Origin: Utricularia gibba
Lineage: Eukaryota > Streptophyta > Magnoliopsida > Lamiales > Lentibulariaceae
Assembly: GCA_002189035.1 (NCBI GenBank)
Contig: NEEC01000016.1
Coordinates: 1,635,001 to 1,699,000 of the forward strand
DNA: 64,000 nt
Direction of reading: 5' to 3'
In this document: in pieces, positions 24,157 to 37,250 of the stretch
Layout of the letters: the number at the start of each line of letters is the position of its first letter
Numbering within the stretch: the first letter of the stretch is position 1
The notes under the pieces: model-generated
The model's input: the letters and a program-made list of their open reading frames with translations, nothing else
Told to the model about the DNA's origin: nothing
Database searches by the model: none
Made by a program: the position numbers and the translations under genes

Positions 24157-24568
24157 CTGCTTAAAAATGGTGCAGGTGCTGGAGCATGCAGAAGCTCTAG
24201 ATAATGCAGAAGCTTATGAACCCTATTGAATTTTATCATTATTATGAATGATCCACCCCCTAATTTGGCGGTAGTGTTCTTTGGAGTGGGTGAAAATAAG
24301 ACACAAAAATCAATTACAGAATCGAAACTCAGGTATTCAGTCTGAGTTGTACATACCAGCAAGATTAGGATTCACGCTGAATTTCGCCTATTGAGTAGTC
24401 AAAGAAAAACATTCAAAAGAATACCAAGGGGATCAACCTGATAATGCCAGGTAGAAATCCCCTGATTTAGTGTGAAAAAAACACAGGAAATTGAACCATA
24501 GTAACCAATTTGTAACTGTTGAAGGGACCAATAGAAACCACTGAACCTCCCTGATGCCTGCTAGCCCT

Positions 24569-25127
<559 letters not shown>

Positions 25128-25189
25128 TCTGTGTCAAAGTATCTTCCTTTCTCTCTCGCAGCACGAAATGACCACGTTTCCGCATATTT

Positions 25190-25198
25190 TTAGGGTTT
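25190..25198 (-). promoter_or_regulatory. Telo-box of the eS30 promoter
   Basis: The minus strand reads AAACCCTAA, the interstitial telomere motif common near the transcription start of plant ribosomal protein and translation genes. It lies 63 bases before the eS30 start codon. Confidence 0.7.
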
Positions 25199-25224
25199 TG
25201 GATTTGTGCATTTAGCCAGCTTAT

Positions 25225-25285
25225 TGGGCCTTATCTCATGGATCCCAGCTCAAGTTTCTTCTTCTATGGGCTGCAAAGTTGGGCC
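25225..25285 (-). promoter_or_regulatory. Cluster of three site II (TGGGCY) elements
   Basis: TGGGCC at 25225-25230, TGGGCT at 25267-25272 and TGGGCC at 25280-25285 (plus-strand reading) lie 100-160 bases upstream of the eS30 start. Site II elements, bound by TCP factors, combined with a telo-box are the known signature of growth-linked ribosomal protein promoters in plants. Confidence 0.6.
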
Positions 25286-25299
25286 CTTTTTCCCAATTA

Positions 25300-26724
25300 G
25301 GATAATATTTAACATTTCTCAAAAGTAAATGGCGTTCTTTCATGTTCTCCGATGATGCCCTTATCCGAGTGGGGGGTGGGAAATGATATATTGTAAAATA
25401 CTGGGGAGGCAAATAAGAATTCCTTAGATGCGTAGCAGGCGTGAGTGCAATAATAGAAGCTTCTATGCGATGTAAGAGATTTGGAAGGATCGAAGTCTGG
25501 TCCCGAAGAGTCAAATCTCTGGTCATGCTCATCAGTAATAAATTGGGGGATCCCAGTTTGGTGGGCATTGTAAATTTTTATTTACTTTTTTAACCCGCTA
25601 TTATTACCTAATTAATGGTTCAAACTCGGGATAATATTTATTTATTACGTTTCATTCCCTTTTTAGTCAATTTTCTTGTTTTTCATTGCAATTAAATTTT
25701 GTAGTAAGGAGGAGGTGCTCGCTGTTCTCCTTTTGCAAACAATGGCGCAGAGGAGCAAAATTGGGATTTTTTTTTTCTTTTGGTTTGGATGATTGATATT
25801 GGGTTGCGAGTTGAGGGCTTGGCGTAAGGGATAAATCTAAACTCTGGTTCACACGTGCAGTGCAGAAACAGAATCAGAGTGGTGGCACAGTCGAGACTGT
25901 AGAACAGCTCACAACTTCCCAAGTCAGTGGCTGGTCTGGTCTCGGGCTTGCGGGATTTCTGGATGCCGTAACATTTCACTGGGAAAATTGCTTTCTTTTT
26001 TTTTTCTCACTGCTTTGGAGGTGGGGTTGGATGGTGTGGTGCCAGCCGCCAACCACTACTGTCTGTGACTGCCATAATTTCCGCGTTTCTTGCTTCTCTT
26101 CGCACTGAAATCCTGGTTGATTTCATCTTCTTACACCGTCATGCTTTTGATATGTGAAGCCGTACGTCCGGAATGCCGATGATGTGTTGTTTTCTGGGTC
26201 TGTCGAGTCGAATCTTTTAGGCCGTTTTGAGTATAATTACAGCGCTATTGGAGTAGGTAAAGCTGATTGTAGTTCTCAAGGACCCAGGTGTATAAATGCG
26301 GGAAATTGTGATTTTGTGTCCGCCTTTTTGGTTGTGAGGGCAGGTTTTACCTAGATTCTGGTTTGGGTAGGCTTTTTTCTAAAACTCGAATTGAGGTTGA
26401 AGATGGTGGCGTGTTATCTAGGGTTTTGATTCGGTTGAAAGAAAATTCGCCCATTCTTGGTGGCGTAAGGGGAACGGAATCTGGGTTCTGCCTGAAATTT
26501 TGTAAGCTTCGGTGTCTCCCTTTTGGTGCAGTCGTATGATTACAGATTTCGATTTTCATCCTGTTCTACTCAATGGGTTCTCGATCTGGAGATCATGGGT
26601 TTGCGATGGCATCCTTCGCTGATCCCATCCGCAGTTCTTCCGTTGGGGAAGAGGAGTTTGTCCTCTTATTTTTGGTGATTTGAACCTTAGAAAGATCGCT
26701 TCTTGAGCCAGTGGTTTTTGCTGG
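25300..26724. other. Divergent upstream region between eS30 and the flippase gene
   Basis: No separate gene was found. The region separates the divergent eS30 and ALA1-type genes and should hold both promoters and the flippase 5' UTR. A CACGTG-containing ACACGTGC at about 25852 resembles a G-box. From about 26100 the sequence has the TTG/GTT-rich look of a plant 5' UTR, which may hide a leader intron. Confidence 0.4.
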
Positions 26725-29700
26725 ATGGACTCGAACTCCGACAAAGAAATTCATGAGAATACCTTTCATGTACCTCACCTTACGGGGAACTCGTCTCCTT
26801 CCTCGCACCATTCTGTTCAGTCGAGGATCTCTGATGGCCACACTGCGAAGGAGCCCGTCTTTAATGATCTGGGATCAAAACGTGTGAGGCATAGCTCAAA
26901 GGGTTCAGATTCGGAAGGATTCGGCTCCTTAAGTAAAGAGATGAATGATGATACAGCAAGGCTAATCTATATTAATGATCCCGAGAAAACGAATGAAAGA
27001 TTTGAATTTGCCGGAAACTACATTAGGACTTCCAAGTACACTTTCTTTACGTTCCTGCCTCGTAATTTATTTGAACAATTTCACAGGGTGGCATACATCT
27101 ATTTTCTTGTTATCGCGATCCTCAACCAGCTCCCTCAGTTGGCTGTATTTGGTCGTGGAGCTTCTATTATGCCATTAGCTTTTGTGTTGTTGGTCACTGC
27201 TATAAAGGATGCCTTTGAGGATTACAGGCGCTATAGGTCTGACAAGATTGAGAACAATCGGTTGGCTTGGGTTTTGGTAAATGGCGAGTTCCAGCAGGTA
27301 AAATGGAAGCATATCCGTGTTGGCCAGGTCCTTAAAGTTATTTCCAATGACACTCTTCCTTGTGATATGGTGCTGCTCTCAACTAGTGACTCGACTGGAG
27401 TTGCCTATGTGCAGACTACTAATTTGGATGGCGAGTCAAGTTTGAAAACTAGATATGCAAGGCAAGAGACACAAATAAAGAATATAGAGAAGGACAATAT
27501 TAGTGGCCTTATCAAATGTGAGGAGCCTCATAGATTTATTTATGGTTTCCATGGAAATATGGAGATTGATGGGAAGCGAATATCTCTTGGGCCTCTGAAC
27601 ATTATGCTACGTGGTTGTCAGCTGAAGAACACTGACTGGGTCCTTGGAGTAGCGGTTTACGCAGGCTTTGAGACCAAGGCAATGCTTAACAATTCAGGTG
27701 CTCCATCAAAAAGAAGCCGTCTTGAGACACGCATGAACCAGGAGATCATTTGTCTTTCTATTTGCCTGGTCGCCCTGTGTACTACAATCTCCATATGTCA
27801 TGGAATTTGGCTGGTACTTCACAGAAATGGATTTGTTCTTATGCAATTTTACAGGAAGGAGGATTATTCAAGGCCCAAAGTTCAAAACTATAAATTTTAC
27901 TCTTGGGGTTTGGAGATACTCTTTGTTTTTCTTATGGCAGTTATCGTTTTTCAAATTATGATTCCCATATCATTGTATATATCTATGGAGCTTGTTCGTG
28001 TGGGTCAGGCATTTTACATGAATCGAGATAAACATATGCTCGATGAAGTCTCAAATTCTAGATTTCAGTGCAGAGCGGTGAATATAAATGAGGATCTGGG
28101 ACAGGTCAAATATGTTTTCTCAGATAAAACTGGTACTCTTACTGAGAATAAAATGGTGTTTCGATGTGCGAGTATTGGGGGTCGGGACTACAGCAGTGCA
28201 GAGGAAAATAGTGAAGATGGTCCGTTGCCATGGCCTGTCCAAGGTTCGAAAAGTTCTATACCTCCAACCTTTCGCCTATGTTTTTTTTACTTAGAATGCT
28301 GTTTTGAAAAAAAAAATCAGTTACACTTTTATCCAGATTGCTTACATGCTTTGTTTGTAGAAGGGAGGAACAAGCAACCATTGAAGCTAAAGATGACAGT
28401 GAAAATTGACCCAGAGCTCTCTCGATTGTCCCAGTGCAAGAACTCTGATGAAAGCAGGTGTGTTCAGGATTTCTTCATTGCATTGGCTGCCTGCAACACC
28501 ATTGTGCCTGTTACTCTGGATGCACCAGATTCTACTGTGAAATTGATAGATTACCAGGGGGAATCCCCTGATGAGCAAGCGTTGGCTTATGCTGCTGCAG
28601 CCTATGGGTTTATGCTCGTTGAGAGAACTTCAGGGCACCTTGTTATTGATATCCATGGGGAAAGAATACGGTAAATATTTTTCTATTTTTTGAATGAATG
28701 AATATGTGGATTAAGAGTATGTTTATGCGTGAGTTCTTAGGGTATAATTTTTTATGTCAATTGGGCAGGTAATTTTGTTCAATTCTTCTCTGTAAACACC
28801 TGGATTATGCACCTTAGAGCTTTAACTATTGCACCCTTTTTAAGTAAATAGATGGTTTAGTTGAATCCGTCACAACCCGTGAACTTGGGAATATTTTCAT
28901 TGTATCTGGAAGATGAATAATTCTGCTCTCGAAATGGTTTTCTGATTTCTTGCATTTTTAAATTTTCTCTTTCTTTAGTTTTATTCTTTTTTTGCATAAC
29001 CGTTGTTGTGGCAGGTTCGATGTTCTGGGGTTGCATGAGTTTGATAGTGAGAGGAAGAGGATGTCAGTTGTGCTGGGGTATCCGGATAAGACAGTTAAGG
29101 TGTTTGTGAAAGGTGCTGATACGTCCATGTTTGGTATCATGGATAGAACACAAGGCTCTTGTATGTTAGATGGCACTGCAGAGCATGTTCATTTGTACGC
29201 TTCCAGGGGATTAAGAACTCTGGTTGTTGGAATGCATGAGCTGAGTTCATATGAATTTGAACATTGGCAGTCATCCTACCAGGCAGCTAGCATTGCGTTG
29301 GTTGGGAGAGCAGCTTGGCTTCGTAGAGTTGCCAATAGCATTGAACATAATCTCCGTATATTAGGTGCTACTGGGATTGAAGACAAATTGCAGCAAGGTG
29401 TACCTCAGGCAATTGATTGCTTAAGAAAAGCAGGCATCAAAGTCTTGGTTTTGACTGGTGACAAGCCAGAAACAGCCATATCAATTGGCTATTCATCTAA
29501 GCTCTTAACAAGCAATATGAGCCAAGTGGTGTTAAACAGCAACTCAATGGACTTATGTAGAAAGAGTATACAAGATGCTTTAGCCATGCTGAAGAAGTTC
29601 ACAACTGACTCTCATGATACACAGGAAGCTTCTCTCAAGGGAGAAGATCAAGTTGCTTTAATTATTGATGGCACAAGCCTCGTTCATATCCTGGATACAC

Positions 29701-31286
29701 AACTTGAAGATGATGTAATTATTTTATTTTCAGATTTCTTACACTATCATCATTTTATTCAACTGATCTTGTACTCCTTGCAGCTTTTCCGATTATCCAG
29801 CATGTGCTCTGTGGTATTATGTTGCCGGGTGGCTCCTATGCAGAAGTCTGGAATTGTTTCCATGATTAAAAAAAGAACTGATGACATGACTCTTGCTATC
29901 GGTGATGGTAAGTATCATTTTATCTTCAACTGGGGATAGAATAAGGTATGCATGTTAACCTCAAGTAAGCAATCATCTTCCATTGTTTGTAATACGCTGT
30001 AAATGTCAGGTGCAAATGATGTTTCAATGATTCAAATGGCTGATGTTGGCATAGGAATAAGTGGTCAAGAAGGCCGGCAAGCTGTTATGGCATCCGATTT
30101 TTCTATGGGCCAATTTAGGTTTTTGGTTCCATTATTATTAGTGCACGGTCATTGGAATTATCAGAGGATGAGCTACATGATATTATTTAACTTCTACAGA
30201 AATGCTGTTTTTGTTCTTATCTTATTCTGGTAAGTGTTGTTTCTGCATGATATTACGGATTGCTTACATTCTGTGAGAAACCACTGATTTCTCATTTATA
30301 ATTGAGAGCTAAATCTGGTTTTTAGACTGAATAGTGTGAAATCTTATGGATTCGAGTTGAAAAAGGGCTTGCCTGTGGTTTTAGTCTAGTTTTAGTCACT
30401 GTTTTATGTTCAGGATAGCATCTACATATTATAGAAAATATTCGAGTAATTCATTTTGTGTATGTTGTTAATCTGGAGGAGGCTGCCATATTGTGTCTCA
30501 TATTCACTTCTTTTCTTTTTGGCTTTTCTTCAGGTATGCCTTGTTTACTGGTTTCACACTTACAACTGCTATCACTGAGTGGAGCAGTTTACTGTATTCT
30601 GTATTATACACATCATTTCCAACGATAGTTGTGGGAATTCTTGACAAGGATTTGAGTAGGAGATCTCTCATGAAACAACCACAACTCTATGGAGCTGGTC
30701 AAAGGGAAGAAAATTACAACAGGACGTTGTTTTGGTTAACTATGGTAGATACTTTTTGGCAAAGTGTAGCTGCCTTCTTTTTACCTTTCATTGCGTACTG
30801 GGGAAGTGAAATTGATGCCTCGAGCTTAGGAGATCTTTGGACAGTTGCAGCAGTAGTAATGGTGAATATAAATCTAGCCATGGATGTTCACCGGTGGCAC
30901 TGGGCTATACATTCAGCTATCTGGGGATCCATCATCGCCACGTTCATCTGCGTCATGATTATCGATGTCGTGCCTACGATGCCTGGTTACTGGTACACCA
31001 CTTGCAAAATCAAATCTTCCATCCTTCTTCTTTCATTATTTTGCAATGTATACTCATCTGCAGATCCTCTTGCAGGGCGTTCTTTCATGTGGCAAAGACT
31101 GAACTCTTCTGGATTTGCTTGGCAATTGTGACGGTAACTGCACTGGTCCCTCGGTTTGTTGCGAAGGTTTGTGTTCAGTTGTTCTGTCCAAGCGACATTC
31201 AGATAGCCAGAGAAGCTGAAAAATTCAGCAACTCTCGGGAGTCCCAAGTGGAAATGAGTGAAATCTTGGATCCACCTCGGAGATGA
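26725..31286 (+). CDS. ALA1: P4-type ATPase phospholipid flippase, ALA1-like, seven exons
   Basis: Predicted aminophospholipid flippase that moves lipids from the outer to the cytosolic leaflet of plasma or endomembranes, with an ALIS (CDC50) beta subunit. Exons: 26725-28243, 28361-28670, 29015-29714, 29784-29907, 30010-30229, 30534-30992, 31076-31286. All introns are GT-AG. The total is 3543 bases, 1180 residues, against 1158 in Arabidopsis ALA1. Landmarks are the N-terminal DLGSKRVRH and [13 protein letters not shown] at residues 235-238 (dephosphorylation loop), [12 protein letters not shown] with the phosphorylated Asp467, [22 protein letters not shown] at the exon 4/5 junction, and the C-terminal RRs of EILDPPRR. 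Roughly ten membrane segments are present. The conserved N-terminal and C-terminal motifs point to ALA1 rather than the ALA2 or ALA4-12 groups. No lesion. Introns 1 and 3 are in frame and stop-free. Confidence 0.93.
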
Positions 31287-31599
31287 CAAAGAAAGCAAAC
31301 TCGCTCTCTTTCTGGTTAGATTTTTCCTCCTAGGGGTTGAATTATCATTTGTATATCGCATGCTGCTGCTCCAATAGATCAACCCTGTAATTTCAAGATA
31401 CATGAATCTCACAAATATTCTTCAATTCTTGATAGCACAACCTTTCTATGTTATTTCTAGTTTTCTTAACAGATCAAATCTTATGTTTAGAGAGAAAAGG
31501 GATGGAGGTTGAAAAAAAGGAGCGTGAATGTTGTTACATTCAGTAGCAATTTGCATCCACCAGCAACAACTCTCTGCAGTCTGCACACCTGGTTTCATG

Positions 31600-31763
31600 T
31601 GTTGTGTCAAATGGGAGCGGCGCATGCTGTCCTGAATTGCCCTGTCTGCAATGTCTTCCTCGGCCCGCCCCAGTGGATGCAGACATGCAGTGGTCTCTTT
31701 CCACACAGTGAGAGAGGGCAGGGCAATTCAGGACAATATGCGCAGCTCCCATTTGATATGGCG
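31600..31763 (+). ncRNA. MicroRNA-precursor-like hairpin
   Basis: Arms 31607-31647 and 31716-31756 pair over 41 positions with two mismatches and three G-T pairs. Weaker pairing continues outward to about 31600/31763. The loop is ~68 bases. Such long, nearly perfect stems with a few mismatches and a moderate loop are what plant MIR precursors look like. It lies 320 bases past the flippase stop codon, either in its 3' UTR or as a separate unit. I do not recognise a conserved miRNA family in either arm. A foldback transposon relic is the alternative. Strand of transcription is unknown; plus is an assumption. Confidence 0.5.
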
Positions 31764-31799
31764 TTTTTTCCCAACATCAGTCATCTCTTTCCACATAGT

Positions 31800-32640
31800 C
31801 TTGTCCGGAATCCGGTGGATCGTCTGTGCATATGTTTTCTACTGTGTCGCCTCCGCAAAGCAGCTCTCAATGAAGCGATGCACGTTCTGTCTACAAGGAG
31901 ATGAACTCAAGGAACCCCCTGGGCCGCCAACGAGGAAGAGGCGTAAATCCATCCAGAGAAAACCCACCTAAAATGCATAACACGAGAACAGCACACAGGG
32001 AAGCGTTCCAGAAATGGGCAAGGTTTCCAACGGTGAGAGGCGTGCCTAACGGTGTTGGTCGGTCGCCGTCTCCTTGGCATCCAGGAAGTTCCCTCTGAAT
32101 CCGATGAAAGTCAAAAGGGCATCTATCTATCTATCTCCGAGTATCAATTTGCGTACCTTTTGGGAAGCTGAGATGTATGCGTTGACAGAGTGCACGCCTG
32201 CGCGGCGCCATTTAATGCAATTCCCCCTCGACAAAGCAAGGAGACGAAACACGGAAGGAAACCAACCAACATAAACACAGCCCTAAATCCTATCAAAATT
32301 AGAATTAGTATTCGTATTCCAAATGCTCGGATTTTATTATATCTTATTACTCGTTTTTAAATTACATTCTATAATAATATCATATTATAATTTTTTGTCG
32401 AAAAAGATACGGTTTATATTTTTTGCTAGTATTTTATTCCAAAAAGGATAATTAATATACATAACTTTTTAAATCACAAAAATATGTATAATGAAAAAGA
32501 GAAAAATACAAGAACAATATTTGAAATTTCAATCAATATAGAGAGTTTAATTCTTAAATTTTAAAATTATAAAAAACAACTTAAATTGTCAAAACTGTGA
32601 AAACCAACTTTTGTTTTCATATTACAAATTTTTTCTATCA
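31800..32640. other. Spacer after the flippase gene
   Basis: To about 32290 the sequence has normal GC and no recognisable gene. From 32290 to 32640 it is AT-rich. A CTAT tetranucleotide run lies near 32123. Confidence 0.35.
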
Positions 32641-35409
32641 CATTTGAAGTTTGATGAATCAAATGATATCCTTATTAGGGTTATATCGTATTTACATTTT
32701 GTATTTTTCAAAATGATAATAGTTATGTCATATTCGTATTTTATATAATTTAAAGTGATAATAATTATATCAAGTCTCATATGATGTATTATTATAATAA
32801 AATTATGATCAAAATCAATTAATTTAATAATATAAGGGTTTAAATATATAATTTCATAAATTTGAAAATAAACTATTTACAAAAAAAAAGTAATTTGAGA
32901 GATGTGTGACCTGATTTTTTTAATTTGAAATTTAAATTTTATGGTAACTATATTAAATTATATATTGAATATATATATATATAATATTTAAATTGAATAA
33001 TATATTGAATTATATTATTAATGAGTTGATATAGACATTGGATTTTAGAATGATTGTCTTTAAATTGGACTCGGATTTTTCGGATATCAAATTTTTGTTA
33101 CACAAGATCAATGTTGTCTGATTTTCTTATTTTGACCTGGGAAATGATGATGCACGGGAGACAAACGATACAGACATATATACTGGCTTTATTTCTTCAT
33201 CAAGACCAAGCCAACTGTTACAACAACACAGTTCTGGGATTGGTAAAGATGGACATGAGTATGGGGAAATTTATTCTAACATCATAATTCGTATGAGAAA
33301 TGCGGCCCGGGGCTCAGACAAGAGCTAGAGCAGAAAGGCTGTAGGGGTTAGCAAAAGTTGGAGAAGGTGTGGTGCAAGAAACATACGCGATCACCGCATT
33401 CAGATGTTCAGTGGGATGGAAGTTGTCATAGAAGATGTATTTGGTTCTATCGGGGCAAGGGGGGACTGCTGAGTTTTTAGCACACTGCCCTACTGCAGCC
33501 GCTGTATATTCTGTTGATTCCGATACCGCGCAACAGGGGATGTTCGTGACATTGAAACCTGTATCTCATTGGATTAGAACAACACACTGTAACTGAAAAG
33601 TATAAGCTTTTTTTTTTGTTTTGTTACCTAGATCTGCAGGATTTCCAGAAGCAGAGATGGCGAAAGCGTCGATGTAAGTGAACTTAGTCCCAATCAATTG
33701 CGCGCTAAGCTGAGTCACCAGTGCTTTGAGCTTTTCGTTGAAGAGAGACACTGCGGCGTTAATAAAGTCGACGCATGGAGATCCGTTGGTGGGAGGGTAC
33801 AATTCTAGCTCCTGCGGTATGCATCCGATCAAACCCACGTTGAAAACCGCGATCTTCCTCGCTCCCAAAGCGTAAAGAGTCTGCATACCCAAGACCGACA
33901 TCATTCGTAAAATCGAAATTCAGAATGAAGATAGAGATTGAGGTTGAGGTACCAGCCTGGAGTTGAGTAGAGTATTTGGTGATCAACTTATTTGCAAAGG
34001 CGCTAGGTGTGCCTCGCGATTCCTGGAGCCTGTCCTTAAGATAATAGTTATTGATGTAATCGTTGCTGCCGATGTTGATTATGTATAAGCACTGCTGCAG
34101 GCTCTGACGACTCAAGCCCGTGGAGGGTATTGTTAATGCATGATGGATCAACTGCTGGTCCATTGAATACCTTTCTCCCTGCACGATCAGACAAGAAAGC
34201 TTTCTCCTCTTGTAGTGATCACGCTTACAGACATAGGTTCGAAGCAGTTAGCTTTTCAGGTTCTTACAACGTTAGACCCCGATTCCTCGAGGATCCCGGC
34301 GGCTCCCGACGCATAGTTGACGCCCTTTGAGGCGGTGCCCGGGTTGCGACACGTGGATGCCCAGGAAGGAATAAAGGTTGGATATCCAAGACATTGAGCT
34401 ACACGAAGAAAAAAGGCATTCACAACAGTGTAACGATGATCGGTGTGTAAAATTTGTGGTGAATGAAGATGAGGTCTTCGGATCTGGATTACACCAGACA
34501 AGTTTCTTTTTTTCTTGCATCAACCTGTTCCAAGTCTCGTTGTCGGGGAAACATGTGTACTGATCGGGATCTCAGAAGCTTCGCATATTATAATAAATCT
34601 ATTATCTGTCTTTTTAGATATTCAAACTTGGAATGAATGTGTAGTTTAGAACCTATGTAATCGGGGATGTTCTTCCCGTTGGAGAATCTTCCGGTGGGGG
34701 TGTTGCCGTCGCCGTAGTCGATCCCGTAGGGAAGATAGTTGGCCTTAGCCTTGGTGACCAGGTCGTTGTTGTTGCCGTTATCGAACTGGGAGTCCCCGAA
34801 GAAGAAGAGACAGGGGACCTGGGGATCGCCCCGAACCAAGAACTTCGGCTGTATAGCGATGCAGAGCAGCATGGCCATCGCCATATGCGCACTTAGCTTC
34901 GCAGCACCACCTGCCATCTTCTGCTGCTTCCATCACCCACAGTTGACGATGCTATATATAACCAGCAATGCTGCAGTAGGGTTGGGAGTTCCCTGAATGA
35001 TACACACAACGAAATTTAATACCTTTTGGTGGACTTGGAATAGAGAATGTGTCCCGCATGCTTGATCATGGACGTAGAGATTCCCCTTCTACCATGGCAA
35101 GAAGGAGCGTTGACATGCTATGGCTCATGTATGTGACTTTGTGTATGGTGCAGAATAAAAAAAAAAAAGTACAAACGAATCTGAATAGGGGTTGAATTTT
35201 GAAGCTTGTACAAATACGAACAAAAAATGTGCCCAAAGTTAGCGTAATGTTTTGAAAGCCAAGGAACTGGTTTTCACAGTTCAAGAGGCAGGATTAAAAA
35301 CAGAAGGATATGGAGGATGGACCATGTGTGTCTCAGACAGTCCTTGAACTCTACGCATGCAGCCTTGGATCTAAAAATGAATAGGTTTTCAGGTGAGTTT
35401 GGTGAGGGA
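32640..35409. repeat. Segmental duplication, copy 1
   Basis: This unit is repeated in the same orientation at about 56340-59003. Homology starts in AT-rich sequence (TTAGGGTTATATCGT here, TTAAGATTATATCGT there), runs through the whole GDSL gene and its promoter, and stops after GGTTTTCAGGTGAGTTTGGTGAGG. Coding parts are nearly identical, while AT-rich flanks have diverged by small indels. Confidence 0.85.
33314..34917 (-). CDS. GDSL esterase/lipase, five exons (intact duplicate)
   Basis: Predicted secreted SGNH-hydrolase of the plant GDSL family, acting on lipid or acyl-ester substrates in the cell wall or apoplast; the substrate is not predictable. Minus-strand exons: 34917-34653, 34398-34268, 34178-33957, 33880-33628, 33558-33314, giving 371 residues, normal for the family. 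A hydrophobic signal peptide covers about residues 12-30. Block I is FFFGDSQFDNGNNN with nucleophile Ser43, block II is GVNYASGAAGI, block III is INIGSNDYINNYY, and block V is YDNFHPTE with Asp335 and His338. Intron 3 (33956-33881, 76 bases) must be spliced as GC-AG to keep frame; the nearby GT would shift it. No lesion found. Confidence 0.9.
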
Positions 35410-37250
35410 TAAATTTGAAAATCTCTCTTTGCAAAATAGCACCTGTCAAGGTTTTATCTTTAGTAAATAACAATGAATTGGATATTCTTTGCAAAATATC
35501 ATAACATGGCAATGAAAAAATCTTTAGTAAATAGCAATGATTTGGTTTTTCTTTGTGTTCTAGTATTGATATTGGAAACTATTTGTGATAGAGCAATGAT
35601 ACATACATTGTGTATTTAAATATGCACTTATACGAAATCCTTTCTTTAAGAAGTTGTTCGATTTATTTTCGATTTGGAGAGAGAAATTATTGACAATATT
35701 TACAAAATATCATATTTTGATTGTGACATCTAATTTATTTTAAAATAAAGAAATATATTAATTATGACACCTACAAGATAGATTATTTATAATGTACTGC
35801 ACTTATTTTTATTTTTTAAATTAATAAGTTTGTATATATGTAATATTTATAATATTTTTTTAATAGGGAAATTAAATCAATAACCCTCTGTAAAATTTTT
35901 ATTTGCAGAATAATACTGTTTGTAAATTTTTGTTGTTTTAATAAATTATTTTTCTTGATATGTTTTATGTATATAATAAAATATTTTTATATGTTTTACA
36001 ATTAACTATATAAAAACCTTTTAATAAATCATAATAACTTATTTAAATTATAAAATGTGTGACATATTTATAATATATTAATTGTATTTTTAATACAATA
36101 TATTAAAAATAAGAGATTTATACATGTTAATAAAAAATTAAATTCAGAAATAATTAAATAAGAAATTATCATTAAATTAGTTTGTAGAAATAATAATTAG
36201 TAAAAACCTTTAAACCTTAAAACCCTAGACCTCAAAATTGAAATTTATGTTTGTTTTTTATATAAATGATTTTTAATAATGACATTTATCATTAAAAATA
36301 TTGTAATACATTGAATATTCATGTTAGGATTATAAATACAAACATTTTTCATACAAGTATAATTATATTATATTTCCAATGTTTTCTTCTATAATACCTT
36401 ACAATATATGATATTAACTTAGAAAACAATTTACATTCGTATCAAATTTTTATTTAAGTGGTTATTTTTAAATTTTAATGTGATTTATATGTTTGTAAAA
36501 ATTTAAAAATAATTTTTAAATTTCATGAAAAATTATTTTTTATATAATGGACATAAATTTTAATTATAAATCATTTAATAAATAATTCATATCCGTAATT
36601 ACATTTGAAGGAGTTTGATAAATTTTTCGTTACCTACAAAATATATATTTATGTATATGTCATCCCTACAATCCAAAAATGATACAAGTTATGAAGATAT
36701 TTTTTTCCAATATTAACTTCAAAACTTTAATAACGTAAAATTTCACATTTTTTTATTTTAAATTTATATTATGCAATATCAGATTTTGTATTTTATTATA
36801 TTTAATTTAGACTTTATCTAACTTCATTTTTAAAAGTATTTGTATTTTAATAAACATACATTCTGTTGTATATTTTTATATTAGTATTTATATTTTAATA
36901 AATACAATTTTTTCATTATAAAATAAATAATAAACATAGATTAACTTTATTTTAAAGTAGCAAAGCACATATATATCAATCACAAATAAATAATTTGTAT
37001 ATTTTGGATAAGATATATTTTATTTTAGAAATATTTCATACAAAAATTATATATATATATATTAAATTCAAAAATGAATATACTTTAAATTTGATTACTC
37101 TAAACATATTTGATAGAAAATAAAAAGAATTGATAATAGGTAAAAAAAAATAGTAGACCATATTTTGTGAATTTGAAAAAAGTATATTGATAAGTAATTT
37201 TGTATCACTTATATTTGTGGTTTTTAGGATTCTCTTAAATGAGTTTTGCA
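35410..37250. other. Long AT-rich intergenic stretch
   Basis: No coding sequence was found. The region has very low GC with many A/T runs and TATATA tracts. It could include decayed MITEs or a matrix-attachment-like region, but nothing specific can be supported. Confidence 0.4.

Noticed and set aside
31509-31971. Open frames of 70-131 codons on both strands after the flippase gene
   Set aside because: They overlap the long hairpin and read similar peptides from both strands because of the inverted repeat. No family resemblance.
34130-34996. Plus-strand open frames over the GDSL genes
   Set aside because: They are antisense shadows of the conserved GDSL exons.
35410-37250. Hidden gene in the AT-rich stretch
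   Set aside because: Stops occur in all frames at short intervals and no splice-linked motif was found.
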